Of a stretch of 64,000 nucleotides of DNA, positions 16,683 to 26,131 are shown piece by piece. The number at the start of each line of letters is the position of its first letter. The stretch's first letter is position 1. Both the position numbers and the translations under genes were made by a program. Under the pieces are notes generated by a model. That model made no database searches, was not told the DNA's origin, and worked only from the letters and a program-made list of their open reading frames with translations. This DNA comes from JACCZX01 sp963801035. Its GTDB lineage: Bacteria > Pseudomonadota > Gammaproteobacteria > Burkholderiales > Burkholderiaceae_F. The DNA lies in assembly GCA_963801035.1 (NCBI GenBank), contig CAWDDF010000005.1, positions 62,001-126,000 on the forward strand, read 5' to 3'.

Positions 16683-17603
16683 ATGAACGCGCCGGCTCGC
16701 GTCGTCATCGCGACGCGCAAAAGCCCGCTGGCGCTATGGCAGGCCGAGCATGTGCGCGAGCTTTTGTCGAAGCGGTACTCGGGCTTGCAAATCGAGTTGC
16801 TGGGTATGACGACGCTGGGCGACCGCATTCTCGACCGGCCGCTCTCGCAGGAAGGCGGCAAGGGACTCTTCGTCAAGGAGTTGGAGCTCGCGCTGCTTGA
16901 CGGCCGCGCACAGCTTGCCGTGCATTCGCTCAAGGATGTGCCAATGCATCTCGACTCCGAATTTGCACTGGCCGCCGTGCTAACGCGTGAGGATCCGCGC
17001 GACTGCATGGTGTCCAACCGCTATGCGACGCTCGAAGAGATGCCTGCCGGCGCTCGCATTGGAACGTCGAGCTTGCGGCGCGAGCTGATGCTGCGAGCGC
17101 GGTTTCCTCAGCTTGTCATTGGTTCGATTCGCGGCAACGTCGGCACTCGACTCGCCAAGCTCGACAGCAGCGAATTCGACGCCTTGGTGTTGGCAACCGC
17201 GGGGCTCAAGCGTTTGGGGTTTGCAGCGCGCATTCGGCAGGTTATTTCGACTGAGGTATCGCTGCCCGCACCGGGTCAGGGCGCGCTGGGAATCGAAATC
17301 AAAAGCTCGGACTCGCAAACGGCGGCGCTGCTTTCTGCATTCGACGATGCCGCGACGCGTGCCGCTACTGCAGCCGAGCGCGGCGTTTCCCGCGGGCTTG
17401 GCGGCAGTTGCCAGGTGCCGCTGGCCGCCTACGCTGAAGTCGAGAGCGACGCACTTCGGCTGCGCGCGCTGGTCGGCAACGCCAAGACGGGGTCCTACGT
17501 CGAAGCTGAAGCGCGCGGAGCGATCGCCGATCCGGAAGCGCTGGCATCCCGCGTCGTCGAGCGGCTGACCGAGCTCGGCGCGCTGCGCCTGCTGGCCGCC
17601 TAG
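16683..17603 (+). CDS. hemC: Porphobilinogen deaminase (hydroxymethylbilane synthase)
   Basis: A 306-residue cytoplasmic enzyme that polymerises four porphobilinogen units into hydroxymethylbilane for heme synthesis. Intact motifs include VIATRKSPLALWQAEHV, LGDRILDRPL, VHSLKDVPMHL, IGTSSLRRELML, RGNVGTRLAKLD and LPAPGQGALGIE. The dipyrromethane cofactor cysteine is in GGSCQVPLAAYA near residue 242. It follows algR and is followed 15 bases later by hemD. Its ribosome-binding site is weak. Confidence 0.97.
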   Translation: MNAPARVVIATRKSPLALWQAEHVRELLSKRYSGLQIELLGMTTLGDRILDRPLSQEGGKGLFVKELELALLDGRAQLAVHSLKDVPMHLDSEFALAAVLTREDPRDCMVSNRYATLEEMPAGARIGTSSLRRELMLRARFPQLVIGSIRGNVGTRLAKLDSSEFDALVLATAGLKRLGFAARIRQVISTEVSLPAPGQGALGIEIKSSDSQTAALLSAFDDAATRAATAAERGVSRGLGGSCQVPLAAYAEVESDALRLRALVGNAKTGSYVEAEARGAIADPEALASRVVERLTELGALRLLAA

Positions 17604-17618
17604 TACGTCGGGTAGCCA

Positions 17619-18398
17619 ATGCTGGTGATCGTCACGCGCCCGGCGAGTGCCGGCCGGCGACTGTTCGAGCGACTCCTTCGGCAGGGATACCGCGCGCACT
17701 GGTGGGCTGCGTTTGACATCGGCGATGCACCCGATCCGCCGCATGCGCGCGCGGTACTGGCCAGGCTGAGCGACTATGACCTTGCGATCTTTGTCAGCGC
17801 CACTGCCGTGCATGCCGCGCGATCATTGATTAGCGGCGCTTGGCCGTCTGGCACGATGATCGGGGCTGTCGGCGCGTCAACCCTCGCTGCCGTCGAAGCC
17901 GAACTGAAGCCACCCCAGAAGGCGGTGATCTCGGCGACTGAAGAAGATCAGCAATCTGGATCCGAAGCATTCTGGGGCGCCTGGCTCGCGACGAAGCACC
18001 GAGCGCATCGAGTGTTGCTGGTTCGGGCGCAGGACGGCCGCAATTGGCTGAATGAGCGCTTTGCGGAGCAGGGTGCTCAGGTCGACACGGTAGCGGTGTA
18101 TTCGCGCGCGCTGCGCCGCCCGTCTGCTCAGGAACTGCAGAAGTTGAAAGAGTGGATAGCGTCGGGCGAAGAGCCAGCCATCGTTTTCAGCAGCACCGAA
18201 GCAGTCACGGCGCTCGACCGGCAGGTCGATTCAGCAGCGCAGGCGTGGCTGCGCAACGGCATCGCGATCGCCTGCCATCCGCGAATTGGCGACAAACTGT
18301 TGTCAAATGGTTATGCACGTGTGTTGAACTCGACATTTGACGACGATTCCATCGTCGCCCAGCTAGAATCAATCGGCGTTGAGCCGCAAGCGCCATAG
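17619..18398 (+). CDS. hemD: Uroporphyrinogen-III synthase
   Basis: A 259-residue enzyme that cyclises hydroxymethylbilane with inversion of ring D. HemD sequences diverge strongly. The recognisable parts are the N-terminal VIVTRPASAGRRLFERLLRQ, FVSATAVHAAR, GSEAFW, VLLVRAQDGRNWL, the tyrosine in VDTVAVYSRALRRP and VFSSTEAVTAL. Position between hemC and hemX confirms the call. It lies in the same transcript as hemC. Confidence 0.93.
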   Translation: MLVIVTRPASAGRRLFERLLRQGYRAHWWAAFDIGDAPDPPHARAVLARLSDYDLAIFVSATAVHAARSLISGAWPSGTMIGAVGASTLAAVEAELKPPQKAVISATEEDQQSGSEAFWGAWLATKHRAHRVLLVRAQDGRNWLNERFAEQGAQVDTVAVYSRALRRPSAQELQKLKEWIASGEEPAIVFSSTEAVTALDRQVDSAAQAWLRNGIAIACHPRIGDKLLSNGYARVLNSTFDDDSIVAQLESIGVEPQAP

Positions 18399-18482
18399 CC
18401 TGGCGAGCTTACGAACGCTGCTCGCGACCAGCGAGTGTTGATTCGGCTACTGACTGATTCGCCTAACTGCTTGAACGCTGCC

Positions 18483-19563
18483 GTGGCAGACGAACCGCTG
18501 CAATTGCCGCCCACATCGACGGAAAGCTCTGCCTCTCCCACTCCTGGCTTCGAGGTGAACCGGCGGGCGTTACTTTGGGTTTCGATCATTGCGTTGGGGA
18601 TCGCGATATTCGCGGCTGGTTATTCTTATCGCCAGCTAGGCAACATCAGGCGAGAGTCGGCGCACCGACTGGCGGAGCTGCAACAGGCCGTGACGACGGC
18701 CAATGACATCGCAAACCGCGCGGACGCAGAGGCGCGAGCAGCTCGCCAGCAGGCTGCAGTCGTCGAAGCGCGTCTTGCGGAGGAACAGGGTCAGCGCGAG
18801 GCGCTCGAGCAGTTGTACTCGGATCTGTCGCGCGGCCGCGACGATGCGGTGCTGGTGGAAGCCGAGCGTCTTGTCACGGTAGCCGCGCAGGAATTGCAGC
18901 TGAGCGGCAACGTGGCGACGGCGCTGGCGGCGTTGCAGACGGCGGACGTGCGACTGTCGCGCTCCGATAACGCGCGATTCGTTCCGTTGCGACGCGTGCT
19001 GGCCCGAGATATCGAACGTCTGAAGGCGGCGCCGGCAGTCGACTTCACGGGCATCGCACTGAAGCTCGATCAGCTTGCGTCGTCAGTCGACACTTGGCCG
19101 TTGCTCGCTGCCGTCACCACGCCGACCGGGTCCACAGTGACGACAGCGGAGTCTTTATCCACGCCGACCGATGGCAGTTGGTGGCAGCGCCAGCTGCGTG
19201 CGCTTCAAAGCGAGCTGGGGGAGTATCGCGATCTGATTCGCATTCGTCGTGTCGATTCTCCGGAATCGGTGTTGCTTGACGCTCAACAGCAAACACTGGT
19301 ACGGCAGCAGCTGCGTTTGCGCCTGCTGAACGCCAGGCAAGCACTTCTTGCACGCGACAACCGGCTGTTTCGTGCCGATCTGTCAGAAGCTCAGGCGCTG
19401 CTTCAGCGCTATTTCGATACAAGATCGCCATCGGTCGCTGCCGCCCAGTCGCTGATCAAGCAGCTCGGGTCGACAGCTTTGTCGGTCGATGTGCCGACGA
19501 TTGCCGACAGCATGGCCGCAGATTCGCGCGGTGCGAATCACCCCGCTTTCGCCGGGCCGTTAG
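18483..19563 (+). CDS. hemX: HemX-like membrane protein, 3' end frameshifted
   Basis: An inner-membrane protein with a short cytoplasmic N-terminus, one membrane helix (ALLWVSIIALGIAIFAAGYS), a coiled coil rich in Ala, Glu and Arg, and a periplasmic helical domain (SWWQRQLRALQSELGEYRDL; RQQLRLRLLNARQALLARDN). The role of HemX is not settled; it is encoded with heme genes. Near 19520 the frame appears to slip. Removing one base gives the short ending AAIRAVRITPLSPGR with a stop at 19561-19563, 15 bases before hemY. Without the correction the frame runs on to 19817, about 80 residues antithetical to hemY. Start uncertain: GTG 18483 is preferred to GTG 18435. Confidence 0.82.
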
Positions 19564-19578
19564 CGCCGGAGACCACGC

Positions 19579-20835
19579 GTGCATTGGTTAGGCTCGGCAC
19601 TACTTCTTGCGCTGCTTGCGGCGCTGACGGCGTTGTTTTTGAAAACCAATCTCGGCAACGTAGCCGTCTTTGTGCCGCCGTATCGCGTGGACGTATCCGT
19701 GAACCTGGCGCTGGTCGTACTCCTACTGCTGCTAAGTGCCGTTTACTGGACCGCGCGAGTCGTTCAGAAAATGGCGGATTTTCCCGAGCAGGTGCGACTC
19801 TATCGTGCGCGCCGTGAAGAGATCGGCGGCAACCGCGCACTGATTGAGTCGCTTAAGAATTTTCTGGAAGGGCGCTTTGCGCGCGCAGAAAAGTCTGCGC
19901 GCGCGGCGCAATCAACAAGCGCGACCGCGGGCATCGCTGCATTGGTCGGTGCACGTGCCGCGCATCGAATGCAGGAATACGGACGCCGCGACGAGTGGCT
20001 CACACTGGCCGGTCTTGATAGCGACATCGATACGGCGCGGCTGGTTGCGAGTGCCGAGATGTTGACCGAGCAGCGCGAGAATGACGCCGCGTTGTCAGCG
20101 ATCAATAGCTTGCAGAAAGAAGGGCGCCGGCACATTCATGCGATGCGGATCGCGCTCAGTGCAAATCTGCAGTCGGAGCGCTGGGACGACGCGCTGAAAG
20201 CACTGCGATTGCTTGAAAAGAGAAACGCGCTGCATCCGGTTTTAGCGCGCAGGCTGAAGTGCACGATCTACCGCGAGTTGCTGACCGCGCACAGCGCTGA
20301 CCCGGCAGCGCTCGAAGCGGTATGGCGAGCAATTCCCGACGCCGATCGGCAAGCCCCCGAGATTGCTTTAGAAGCCGCGCGGCTTTTCAACGATGCGGGG
20401 CTTGGCGCGCTCGCTGTCGAGTCGATTGAGAGTGGACTGCATGATTCGCCGGCCGAATGGGATGAGCCGGCGCGTACGCTGCTCGAAGAGTATGGGCGGG
20501 CGAATGCCTCGTCGGCGCGCGATCAACTGGAACGCGTCGAAGCGTGGCTCAAGGCGGGCCCATTGTCGGTTCCTATTCGCGCTGCGTTGTTGCACGCCGC
20601 TGGAACGATTTGTTTGCGGCAGCAGCTGTGGGGCAAGTCGAAGGCTTATTTGCTGGAAAGTCTGGCCGAGAACAGAACTGCGGCGACGCTGCTCGCACTC
20701 GCGCGTCTGGCCGACGCGATCGGCGACGAGCGTGAGGCGGCGGGCTACTTTAAGGAAGCGGCGGTTGCGTTCGCCGCAGAGACGAAGTCAGCGGCCGATA
20801 CTCCGGCAGCCGTTTTACGAGCCGCTCAGCGCTGA
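19579..20835 (+). CDS. hemY: HemY-like TPR membrane protein
   Basis: A 418-residue protein with two N-terminal membrane helices (GSALLLALLAALTALFL and LALVVLLLLLSAVYWTARVV) flanking a short loop. The HemY_N block (MADFPEQVRLYRARREEIGG, NFLEGRFARAEKSARAA) comes next, then about 300 residues of tetratricopeptide-like helices. It is a proteobacterial heme-cluster protein, not protoporphyrinogen oxidase of the same name. The start is a GTG at 19579. It ends the algZ-algR-hemCDXY series; the next gene has its own promoter. Confidence 0.9.
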   Translation: MHWLGSALLLALLAALTALFLKTNLGNVAVFVPPYRVDVSVNLALVVLLLLLSAVYWTARVVQKMADFPEQVRLYRARREEIGGNRALIESLKNFLEGRFARAEKSARAAQSTSATAGIAALVGARAAHRMQEYGRRDEWLTLAGLDSDIDTARLVASAEMLTEQRENDAALSAINSLQKEGRRHIHAMRIALSANLQSERWDDALKALRLLEKRNALHPVLARRLKCTIYRELLTAHSADPAALEAVWRAIPDADRQAPEIALEAARLFNDAGLGALAVESIESGLHDSPAEWDEPARTLLEEYGRANASSARDQLERVEAWLKAGPLSVPIRAALLHAAGTICLRQQLWGKSKAYLLESLAENRTAATLLALARLADAIGDEREAAGYFKEAAVAFAAETKSAADTPAAVLRAAQR

Positions 20836-20851
20836 TCGTTTCGCAGTCCGC

Positions 20852-20879
20852 TTGACACACGCTCAACGCGCCCCATACT
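20852..20879 (+). promoter_or_regulatory. Sigma-70-like promoter for the TRAP receptor gene
   Basis: A perfect -35 box TTGACA (20852-20857) is followed after 16 bases by CATACT (20874-20879), four of six matches to the -10 consensus. It lies 35 bases upstream of the start at 20914 and just after hemY. Confidence 0.5.
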
Positions 20880-20913
20880 TGTGCGCAGCGTCAGGGACAT
20901 GCAGGGAGATAAC

Positions 20914-21888
20914 ATGAAACGCACCGCACTTTCGACTCTTGTCGCCGCGATCGCCTTCGCTGCGCTGGTGCCGGCAGTGGCGCAAACGACGGTGAAGCTG
21001 GGCTACGCGACCACACCGACGTCGCACTATGGTGTCGGCTCGAATGCGTTTTGCGAGGAAGTCGAAAAGCGCACCAGCGGTCGCTACAAATGCCAGCAGT
21101 TTCCCGGAGCTGCGCTCGGCGGTGAGCGCGAGATGATCGAAGCAGTGCAACTGGGCACCCTCGACATCGTCAACACGTCGACCGGGCCCGTTGGCAATTT
21201 CGTTCCCGAGGTCAACATCGTCGATATTCCATTTTTGTTTCGCGATTACGATCATGCACGGCGCGTAATGGATGGGCCGATCGGCGATGATCTGCGTGCG
21301 AAGTTTCCGGCCAAAGGTTTGATTGCGCTCGCGTGGACCGAGAACGGCTTTCGCCACATGACCAACAGCAAGCGCCCGATCGTCAAGCCAGATGATGCAA
21401 AGGGCCTGAAGATTCGCAGCATGCAGAACAAGGTCCACATGCAGGCGTTCCAATCAATCGGCATTCAGCCGACGCCGATGGCGTTTCCCGAATTGTTCGG
21501 GGCATTGCAGACCGGTGTCGTTGACGGCCAGGAAAATCCGATCCCGGTCATTCTGTCCGCCAAGTTTTCACAGGTGCAAAAGCATTTGTCACTGACGGGC
21601 CACGTGTATTCACCAGCGCTGCTGATCGTCTCACCAGCACTCTGGAACAAGCTCTCGGAAGCCGACAAGAAAGCTTTTACCGAAGCAGGCAAGGCTGCGT
21701 CCGCCGCGCAGCGCAAGAAGGTCAACGACGACGAGCGCGATGGAATCGCGCAGCTGCGCGCCGGCGGCATGGAGGTCGTGACGACGGTCGACAACCAGGC
21801 GTTTCGCAACGCGATGACGCCGGTGTGGGGCGACTTCGCCAAGCAGTTCGGCGCTGAAAACATCCGGCAGATTCAGGACTTCAAGTAG
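20914..21888 (+). CDS. dctP: TRAP transporter substrate-binding protein (DctP family)
   Basis: A 324-residue periplasmic receptor with a Sec signal peptide (KRTALSTLVAAIAFAALVPA, cleavage after AVAQ). DctP motifs include GGEREMIEAVQLGTLDIVNT, NIVDIPFLFRDYDHARRVMD, the substrate-ring LKIRSMQNKVHMQAFQSIGI and GVVDGQENPIPVI. This matches the C4-dicarboxylate-type receptors with a conserved arginine binding the carboxylate. The ribosome-binding site AGGGAGA precedes the ATG. Its likely membrane partners, dctQ and dctM, are 4-6 kb away on the other strand (26132-27971). The last codons form part of an 87-bp duplication. Confidence 0.92.
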   Translation: MKRTALSTLVAAIAFAALVPAVAQTTVKLGYATTPTSHYGVGSNAFCEEVEKRTSGRYKCQQFPGAALGGEREMIEAVQLGTLDIVNTSTGPVGNFVPEVNIVDIPFLFRDYDHARRVMDGPIGDDLRAKFPAKGLIALAWTENGFRHMTNSKRPIVKPDDAKGLKIRSMQNKVHMQAFQSIGIQPTPMAFPELFGALQTGVVDGQENPIPVILSAKFSQVQKHLSLTGHVYSPALLIVSPALWNKLSEADKKAFTEAGKAASAAQRKKVNDDERDGIAQLRAGGMEVVTTVDNQAFRNAMTPVWGDFAKQFGAENIRQIQDFK

Positions 21889-22047
21889 AGGACTGGAACC
21901 CGGATGTTTCGTTGAGGCTAACTTCGCGCAGCGAAGTTAAGGCGCCAGCCGGCCGGTGACAAAACATCCGGCAGATTCAGGACTTCAAGTAGAGGACTGG
22001 AACCCGGATGTTTCGTTGAGGCTAACTTCGCGCAGCGAAGTTAAGGC
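21857..22047 (+). repeat. 87-bp direct duplication overlapping the 3' end of dctP
   Basis: Positions 21857-21943 and 21961-22047 are identical over 87 bases, separated by 17. Each copy holds the last ten codons plus stop of the receptor gene, an inverted pair AACATCCGG/CCGGATGTT, and a perfect hairpin TAACTTCGC-GCA-GCGAAGTTA (21919-21939 in copy 1). A shorter degenerate echo of the gene's end (GACTTCAAATAG) occurs near 22074-22085. Identity implies a recent event, an active constraint or an assembly artefact. Confidence 0.9.
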
Positions 22048-22096
22048 CGGAACACAATATAAAAAAGAACCAAGACTTCAAATAGCGGCGCGCCGG

Positions 22097-22642
22097 TTAC
22101 GACGACAAGCCTGATGCTATCAACACCATTAGTCCGCCGGAAAGCATTAGCGACACGGCGACGTGCTCGAACGACTCACCGTACGTCAGGCCGAAAAGCC
22201 TGCGATTGCCGCTGGCCCACCAACCGCAGCTGATCACGAAGGCAATCGCAAATAACAGGATCCCCGGCAGCAAAACCAGAGTGACGCCGATGACGTACAT
22301 CGGAATAGTGCCGATGATCGCCACCGCGACACTCCGCAGCCAGCGCTGCGGCTTCGAATAGATCTTCAGCAACGCCGCGCCGATCAGGCCCTGCACGATG
22401 GTCGCGATCGTGAATCCGCCCCACAAGGCGAAAAATGCCTGCCAGCTTCGATTGCGCTGAACCGCATAGCCAAGCATGTTGTCCCAGTCCGTATTAAATA
22501 TGCGGATGCCGATTTCGCTGGCGACCGTGACAACGAACGAACCCGCAAGCGCTAACAGTATTAGCGCGATCGTAAAACGTCGGTCACCGAGCACCGGCTC
22601 GATAGCGTCCCACCAGACTTCAGGATCGGCCAGCTTTGCCAT
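22097..22642 (-). CDS. Polytopic membrane protein, possibly Yip1 family
   Basis: A 181-residue protein with about five hydrophobic helices (FTIALILLALAGSFVVTVAS; FFALWGGFTIATIVQGLIGA; VAIIGTIPMYVIGVTLVLLP; GGLMVLIASG). The P-M-Y-V-I-G segment and layout resemble bacterial Yip1-domain proteins, but I do not recognise it with certainty and give no function. It is separated from the symporter upstream by a strong terminator, so it is probably transcribed on its own. Confidence 0.6.
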   Translation of the reverse strand: MAKLADPEVWWDAIEPVLGDRRFTIALILLALAGSFVVTVASEIGIRIFNTDWDNMLGYAVQRNRSWQAFFALWGGFTIATIVQGLIGAALLKIYSKPQRWLRSVAVAIIGTIPMYVIGVTLVLLPGILLFAIAFVISCGWWASGNRRLFGLTYGESFEHVAVSLMLSGGLMVLIASGLSS

Positions 22643-22680
22643 TCATGTAGGACTGTCAGGAAGTCCGTGAGTTTCGATCC

Positions 22681-22706
22681 AAAAAAAAGCCCGCGATGAC
22701 GCGGGC
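22681..22706 (-). terminator. Rho-independent terminator of the symporter operon
   Basis: Read on the minus strand, a perfect stem GCCCGCG-TCAT-CGCGGGC is followed by eight T. It begins 22 bases after the symporter stop codon at 22728. Confidence 0.93.
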
Positions 22707-22727
22707 CTTTGAGGTATCGAACGTCGG

Positions 22728-24807
22728 TCAGGTGGCAACCGTATTAACCGTGTCGCCTCGCAAGTTCGGATAACGCACATGCTCAACCAACTCTTGCGTT
22801 TGGCGATCCGGCGCCGGAGTCAGCAGGCTGACGATGATGATTGTTATCAAGCCCGCCGGCAATCCAAACACACCTGCGGAAATTGGGTTCAGCCCAAACC
22901 AAAGAGGCATCACCGGCACGCCCATGTTGGTGAAGAACGGATACGTGCGCAACATGTAGTAGATGCAGACCCCCAACCCGACGACCATGCCGGTTATGGC
23001 TCCCCACTTGGTGGCACGCTTCCAGAACACACCCACGACAAGCGCCGGGAAGAACGCCGAAGCCGCCAGCGAGAACGCCGCGGCTACCAGGAACAGGATG
23101 TCTCCCGGCTTCAACGACGTGACTGTTGCTGCCGCGATTGCGACGACCACAAGCAACACCTTGGAAAGCGTTACCCGGAACTTGGTCGAGGCTGACGGAT
23201 CGATCATCTTGTAATACAGATCGTGTGACAGCGCGTTGGCGATCGTCAGAAGCAACCCGTCCGCAGTGGATAGCGCCGCCGCCAGACCCCCGGCAGCGAC
23301 GAGCCCAGACACCACGTAGGGCAGCCCGGCAATCTCCGGCGTAGCCAGCACGATCAAATCGCCACCAATGGCAATCTCGGCGAGTTGCACTATGCCGTCT
23401 CGATTGACGTCGGTGATGTTCAATAGTGTCGGATCAACCTGCGCCCACAGCGACGCCCAAGCGGGCAACGAGGCGAAGCTGCTGCCCACCAGATTGCTGT
23501 AGACGTCGTACTTCGCAAGCACCGCCAGGCAGGGAGCCGTGAAGTACAGCAGGAAGATGAAGAACAGCGACCAGAAGACCGAATCGCGCGCCTGCTGCAC
23601 ACTTGGCGTCGTGTAATACCGCATCAGGATGTGTGGCAACGCGGCAGTACCGAACATCATGCAGAACACGATGCCGAGAAAGTTCAGCCGTGCCGTATCG
23701 CGTGCCGCCTCATCCTTTCCAGGATAGGGATCGGCGTGTGGGCGGGGCGGCGCTGCGCGTGCCGCAAGCCCTCGATCCTTGGTTGCGGCAGCCTTCCACT
23801 TCTCGACGTCGGTCGGATATTCGGTCAACGCTTTCTGCACCGGGTTGATCTCCGGCCCGGGCGCGTTGGCTGCCCTGAGGTCAGCCAGGCGCTTTTCCAA
23901 CGCGGCGCGGCCTTCTGCGAAGCCCTTAGCTGGGATCCTTTAGGCCCGCTGTCGCAGCGTCGGCCCGGCTCTTGAAAATCGCACGAACCTCGGCTTCCTT
24001 CGGGTCGGCGAAGATTTTCTTCTCGACCACCGCGAGCTTCTGCATCGTCTGCCCGTAGGCGATCTGCGGAATCGGCACTCCGGTATGCCGCACGCCAAGC
24101 CAGACCACCGGTGTCAGATACGCGATGATCAGGATGATGTACTGCGCCACCTGGGTCCACGTCACCGCTCGCATGCCGCCCAGCATCGAGCACACCAGGA
24201 TGCCGCCGAGACCGACAAATACACCGATTTCAAACGCGAGACCGGTGAAGCGGCTCGTGATCAGGCCGACGCCATATATCTGCGCGACTACATAAACAAA
24301 GGAGCAGATGATTGCTGCGATGATGCCGATCGATCGCACGATGTTGCCGCCGTAGCGGGCGCCGAGAAAGTCGGGGATCGTGAACTGGCCAAACTTGCGC
24401 AGATAAGGAGCGAGCAGGAAAGCCACCAGGCAATAGCCCCCGGTCCAGCCCATAACGAACGAAAGCCCGTCAAAGCCGGCCAGATAAAGCGTTCCCGCCA
24501 TGCCGATAAACGAAGCGGCGCTCATCCAGTCCGCGCCGGTGGCCATGCCGTTGAACAGAGCCGGTACTCGTCTTCCCGCCACGTAATACTCGGCGACGTC
24601 CGCCGTGCGGCTCATGATTCCGATGCCCGCGTACAGCGCGATCGTCGCGAACAAGAACGCATAGCCGATGTACTGGCGCGACAAGCCAAGCTGTTCGGCG
24701 ATCGCAAGCAAAACGAGGAAAACTAAAAATCCACCCGTGTACCAGGTGTAGTACTTGCGCAGCTGGTTAAAGAAGGCGCGATTGGCGCCAACAGTGGTGG
24801 CGGCCAT
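22728..24807 (-). pseudogene. Sodium:solute symporter, acetate-permease-like, frameshifted
   Basis: Two adjoining frames together make one SSS-family permease of about 690 residues. The first, from the ATG at 24807, has helices 1-7 (TGGFLVFLVLLAIAEQLGL, YYVAGRRVPALFNGMATGAD, WMSAASFIGMAGTLYLAGFD). The second resumes near 23930 and carries the rest (GLAAALSTADGLLLTIANAL, LAASAFFPALVVGVFWKRAT). The pairing with a small DUF4212 protein and the long hydrophilic insert fit the VC_2705-type subfamily related to ActP. The break is near 23935, in the insert, where removing one base joins LKDP to AKGFAEGRAALEKRL. Substrate is probably a short carboxylate. Real mutation and sequencing error are both possible. 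Confidence 0.85.
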
Positions 24808-25070
24808 TATTCGTCTCCCTCTTCCACATTGAATTCCAGGTCAAGCTTGCGCATTCTCTTGGCGTAGACATAGATGAGAACGACGTAAATGATCAGCGAT
24901 CCTTGGGCGGCCATGTAAAAGGACAGCGGCCACCCGAAGAAATTGATCTCGGCCAATGGTCGGGCATACCAGGCCATCACGTACGTAACGACGAACCAGA
25001 TTGCGAGCAGAACTGCGGTGAGGCGCAAATTTCTGCGCCAATACTCCTGTTGCTGCGCGGTGAGCTGCAT
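24807..25070 (-). CDS. DUF4212 small subunit of the sodium:solute symporter
   Basis: An 87-residue protein with two membrane helices. It has the DUF4212 pattern: YWRRNLRLTAVLLAIWFVVT, a short loop with INFFGWPLSFYMAAQGSL, and a charged tail KRMRKLDLEFNVEEGDE. Members are encoded immediately before VC_2705-type symporters and are taken to be accessory subunits. Its stop shares a base with the start of the symporter (TAATG), indicating translational coupling. Confidence 0.92.
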   Translation of the reverse strand: MQLTAQQQEYWRRNLRLTAVLLAIWFVVTYVMAWYARPLAEINFFGWPLSFYMAAQGSLIIYVVLIYVYAKRMRKLDLEFNVEEGDE

Positions 25071-25105
25071 GTTATCTCCCTTGATGTTTTACTAGTTCTC
25101 CGGCA

Positions 25106-25760
25106 CTACATGGCTTCGGCGGACGTGTCCTCCGTCGTTCTTGAATCTATGCTCGCTGCCTGCGGCTTCGTTTGCTCAAGATCACGCTTCAACGTGGCAG
25201 CGTACTTCGGCTCGAATTGTGTGAGCTTCTCGTACATCTTCCACGCTTCCTTACTGCGGCCCAGGTGATGGTAGGTCATGCCGAGCTGATAATAACCATA
25301 AGGGCTCATTGGCTGAAGCTTAATGTTGCGTTGAAGCGTCACGATCGCTTCCTGCAGGCGGCCCTGGCGAATCAATACCAGCCCCAGCCCGTACCATGCG
25401 CGGTCGAGGCCAGGCCTGAGTTCGACCGCTCGTCGGAAACATCGCTCGGCATCGGCGAGTTCATCGCGCTGGTCGTGCAAAAAGCCCAGGTTGAACCAGC
25501 TGTCGGCGTGGGCCGGATGTATGGCCACCAGCTCGCGAAATTCGTTGATCGCGGCAGATCGGGTCGCCCGTCCTTGCATACAAATTCCCGAGGGCTGAGC
25601 GGGCGTAGATGTCGGCCGGATCAACGCGCAGTATCGCGCGCATGGCTTGAATCGCCTGGGGGTTGCGGTTAAATAGAAGTGCGAAGTTTGCCCGGCGCTT
25701 GAGCCACCATTTGATGGCCAGGCGCGTGAGCCTGCTTACTGCGGTGCTTGCTGGCTCCAC
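25106..25760 (-). pseudogene. Tetratricopeptide-repeat protein, frameshifted
   Basis: Two frames together encode about 218 residues of TPR units: AIQAMRAILRVDPADIYARS, then HADSWFNLGFLHDQRDELAD, AWYGLGLVLIRQGRLQEAIV and YGYYQLGMTYHHLGRSKEAW. The frame changes in a GGG run at 25561-25563; removing one base joins LGNLYARTGD to RSAAINEFRELVAIHP. It should be a soluble protein-interaction protein. Start uncertain (GTG 25760 proposed), overlapping the upstream gene. The homopolymer location makes a sequencing error likely. Confidence 0.72.
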
Positions 25761-26071
25761 GCTTCCGCCCATTTCTCGCAGCCGGGTTGATTCACCTGCG
25801 CCATGCACGAGTCTCGATGCTCAAAACCTAGCCAAAAGTAGATGATCACCAGCAGAGCGAATGCAGCGACTGGCACGTGACGATCCAAAACAACCTTGGG
25901 TGAAATCAGGCGGACGAGCTTGACGACCGGCCGGGCGATCAATTCGAACAAGCGATACAGCAGGTTGTCGCGCCGCTTGGCCCAATTAAAGACGCCGACC
26001 ATCGCTTGCCCGAGCAGCGCCAGTGCCGCCACCAAAACGAGCGTTTGCGCCATGAGTATGTAAAGTGCCAT
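25736..26071 (-). CDS. Small two-helix membrane protein of unknown function
   Basis: About 111 residues with an N-terminal helix (LYILMAQTLVLVAALALLGQ), a basic amphipathic middle (KRRDNLLYRLFELIARPVVK; LVRLISPKVVLDRHVP) and a second helix (VAAFALLVIIYFWLGFEHRD) followed by a short tail with two cysteines. I do not recognise a family. ATG 26071 is chosen; a GTG at 26131, directly after the dctM stop, is possible. It lies between dctM and the TPR gene and ends overlapping the latter, so it belongs to the same transcript. Confidence 0.65.
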   Translation of the reverse strand: MALYILMAQTLVLVAALALLGQAMVGVFNWAKRRDNLLYRLFELIARPVVKLVRLISPKVVLDRHVPVAAFALLVIIYFWLGFEHRDSCMAQVNQPGCEKWAEAWSQQAPQ

Positions 26072-26131
26072 ATCGTTGGGGCGGCATTCTTGCATAGCCG
26101 CGACGCCCGTGTTGCCGTAGTGCAGCGACAC

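Noticed and set aside
18435..19817. A 460-residue HemX with a long Cys-rich C-terminal extension overlapping hemY by 239 bases
   Set aside because: The extra 80 residues are hemY sequence read in another frame. A one-base correction gives a normal HemX end 15 bases before hemY.
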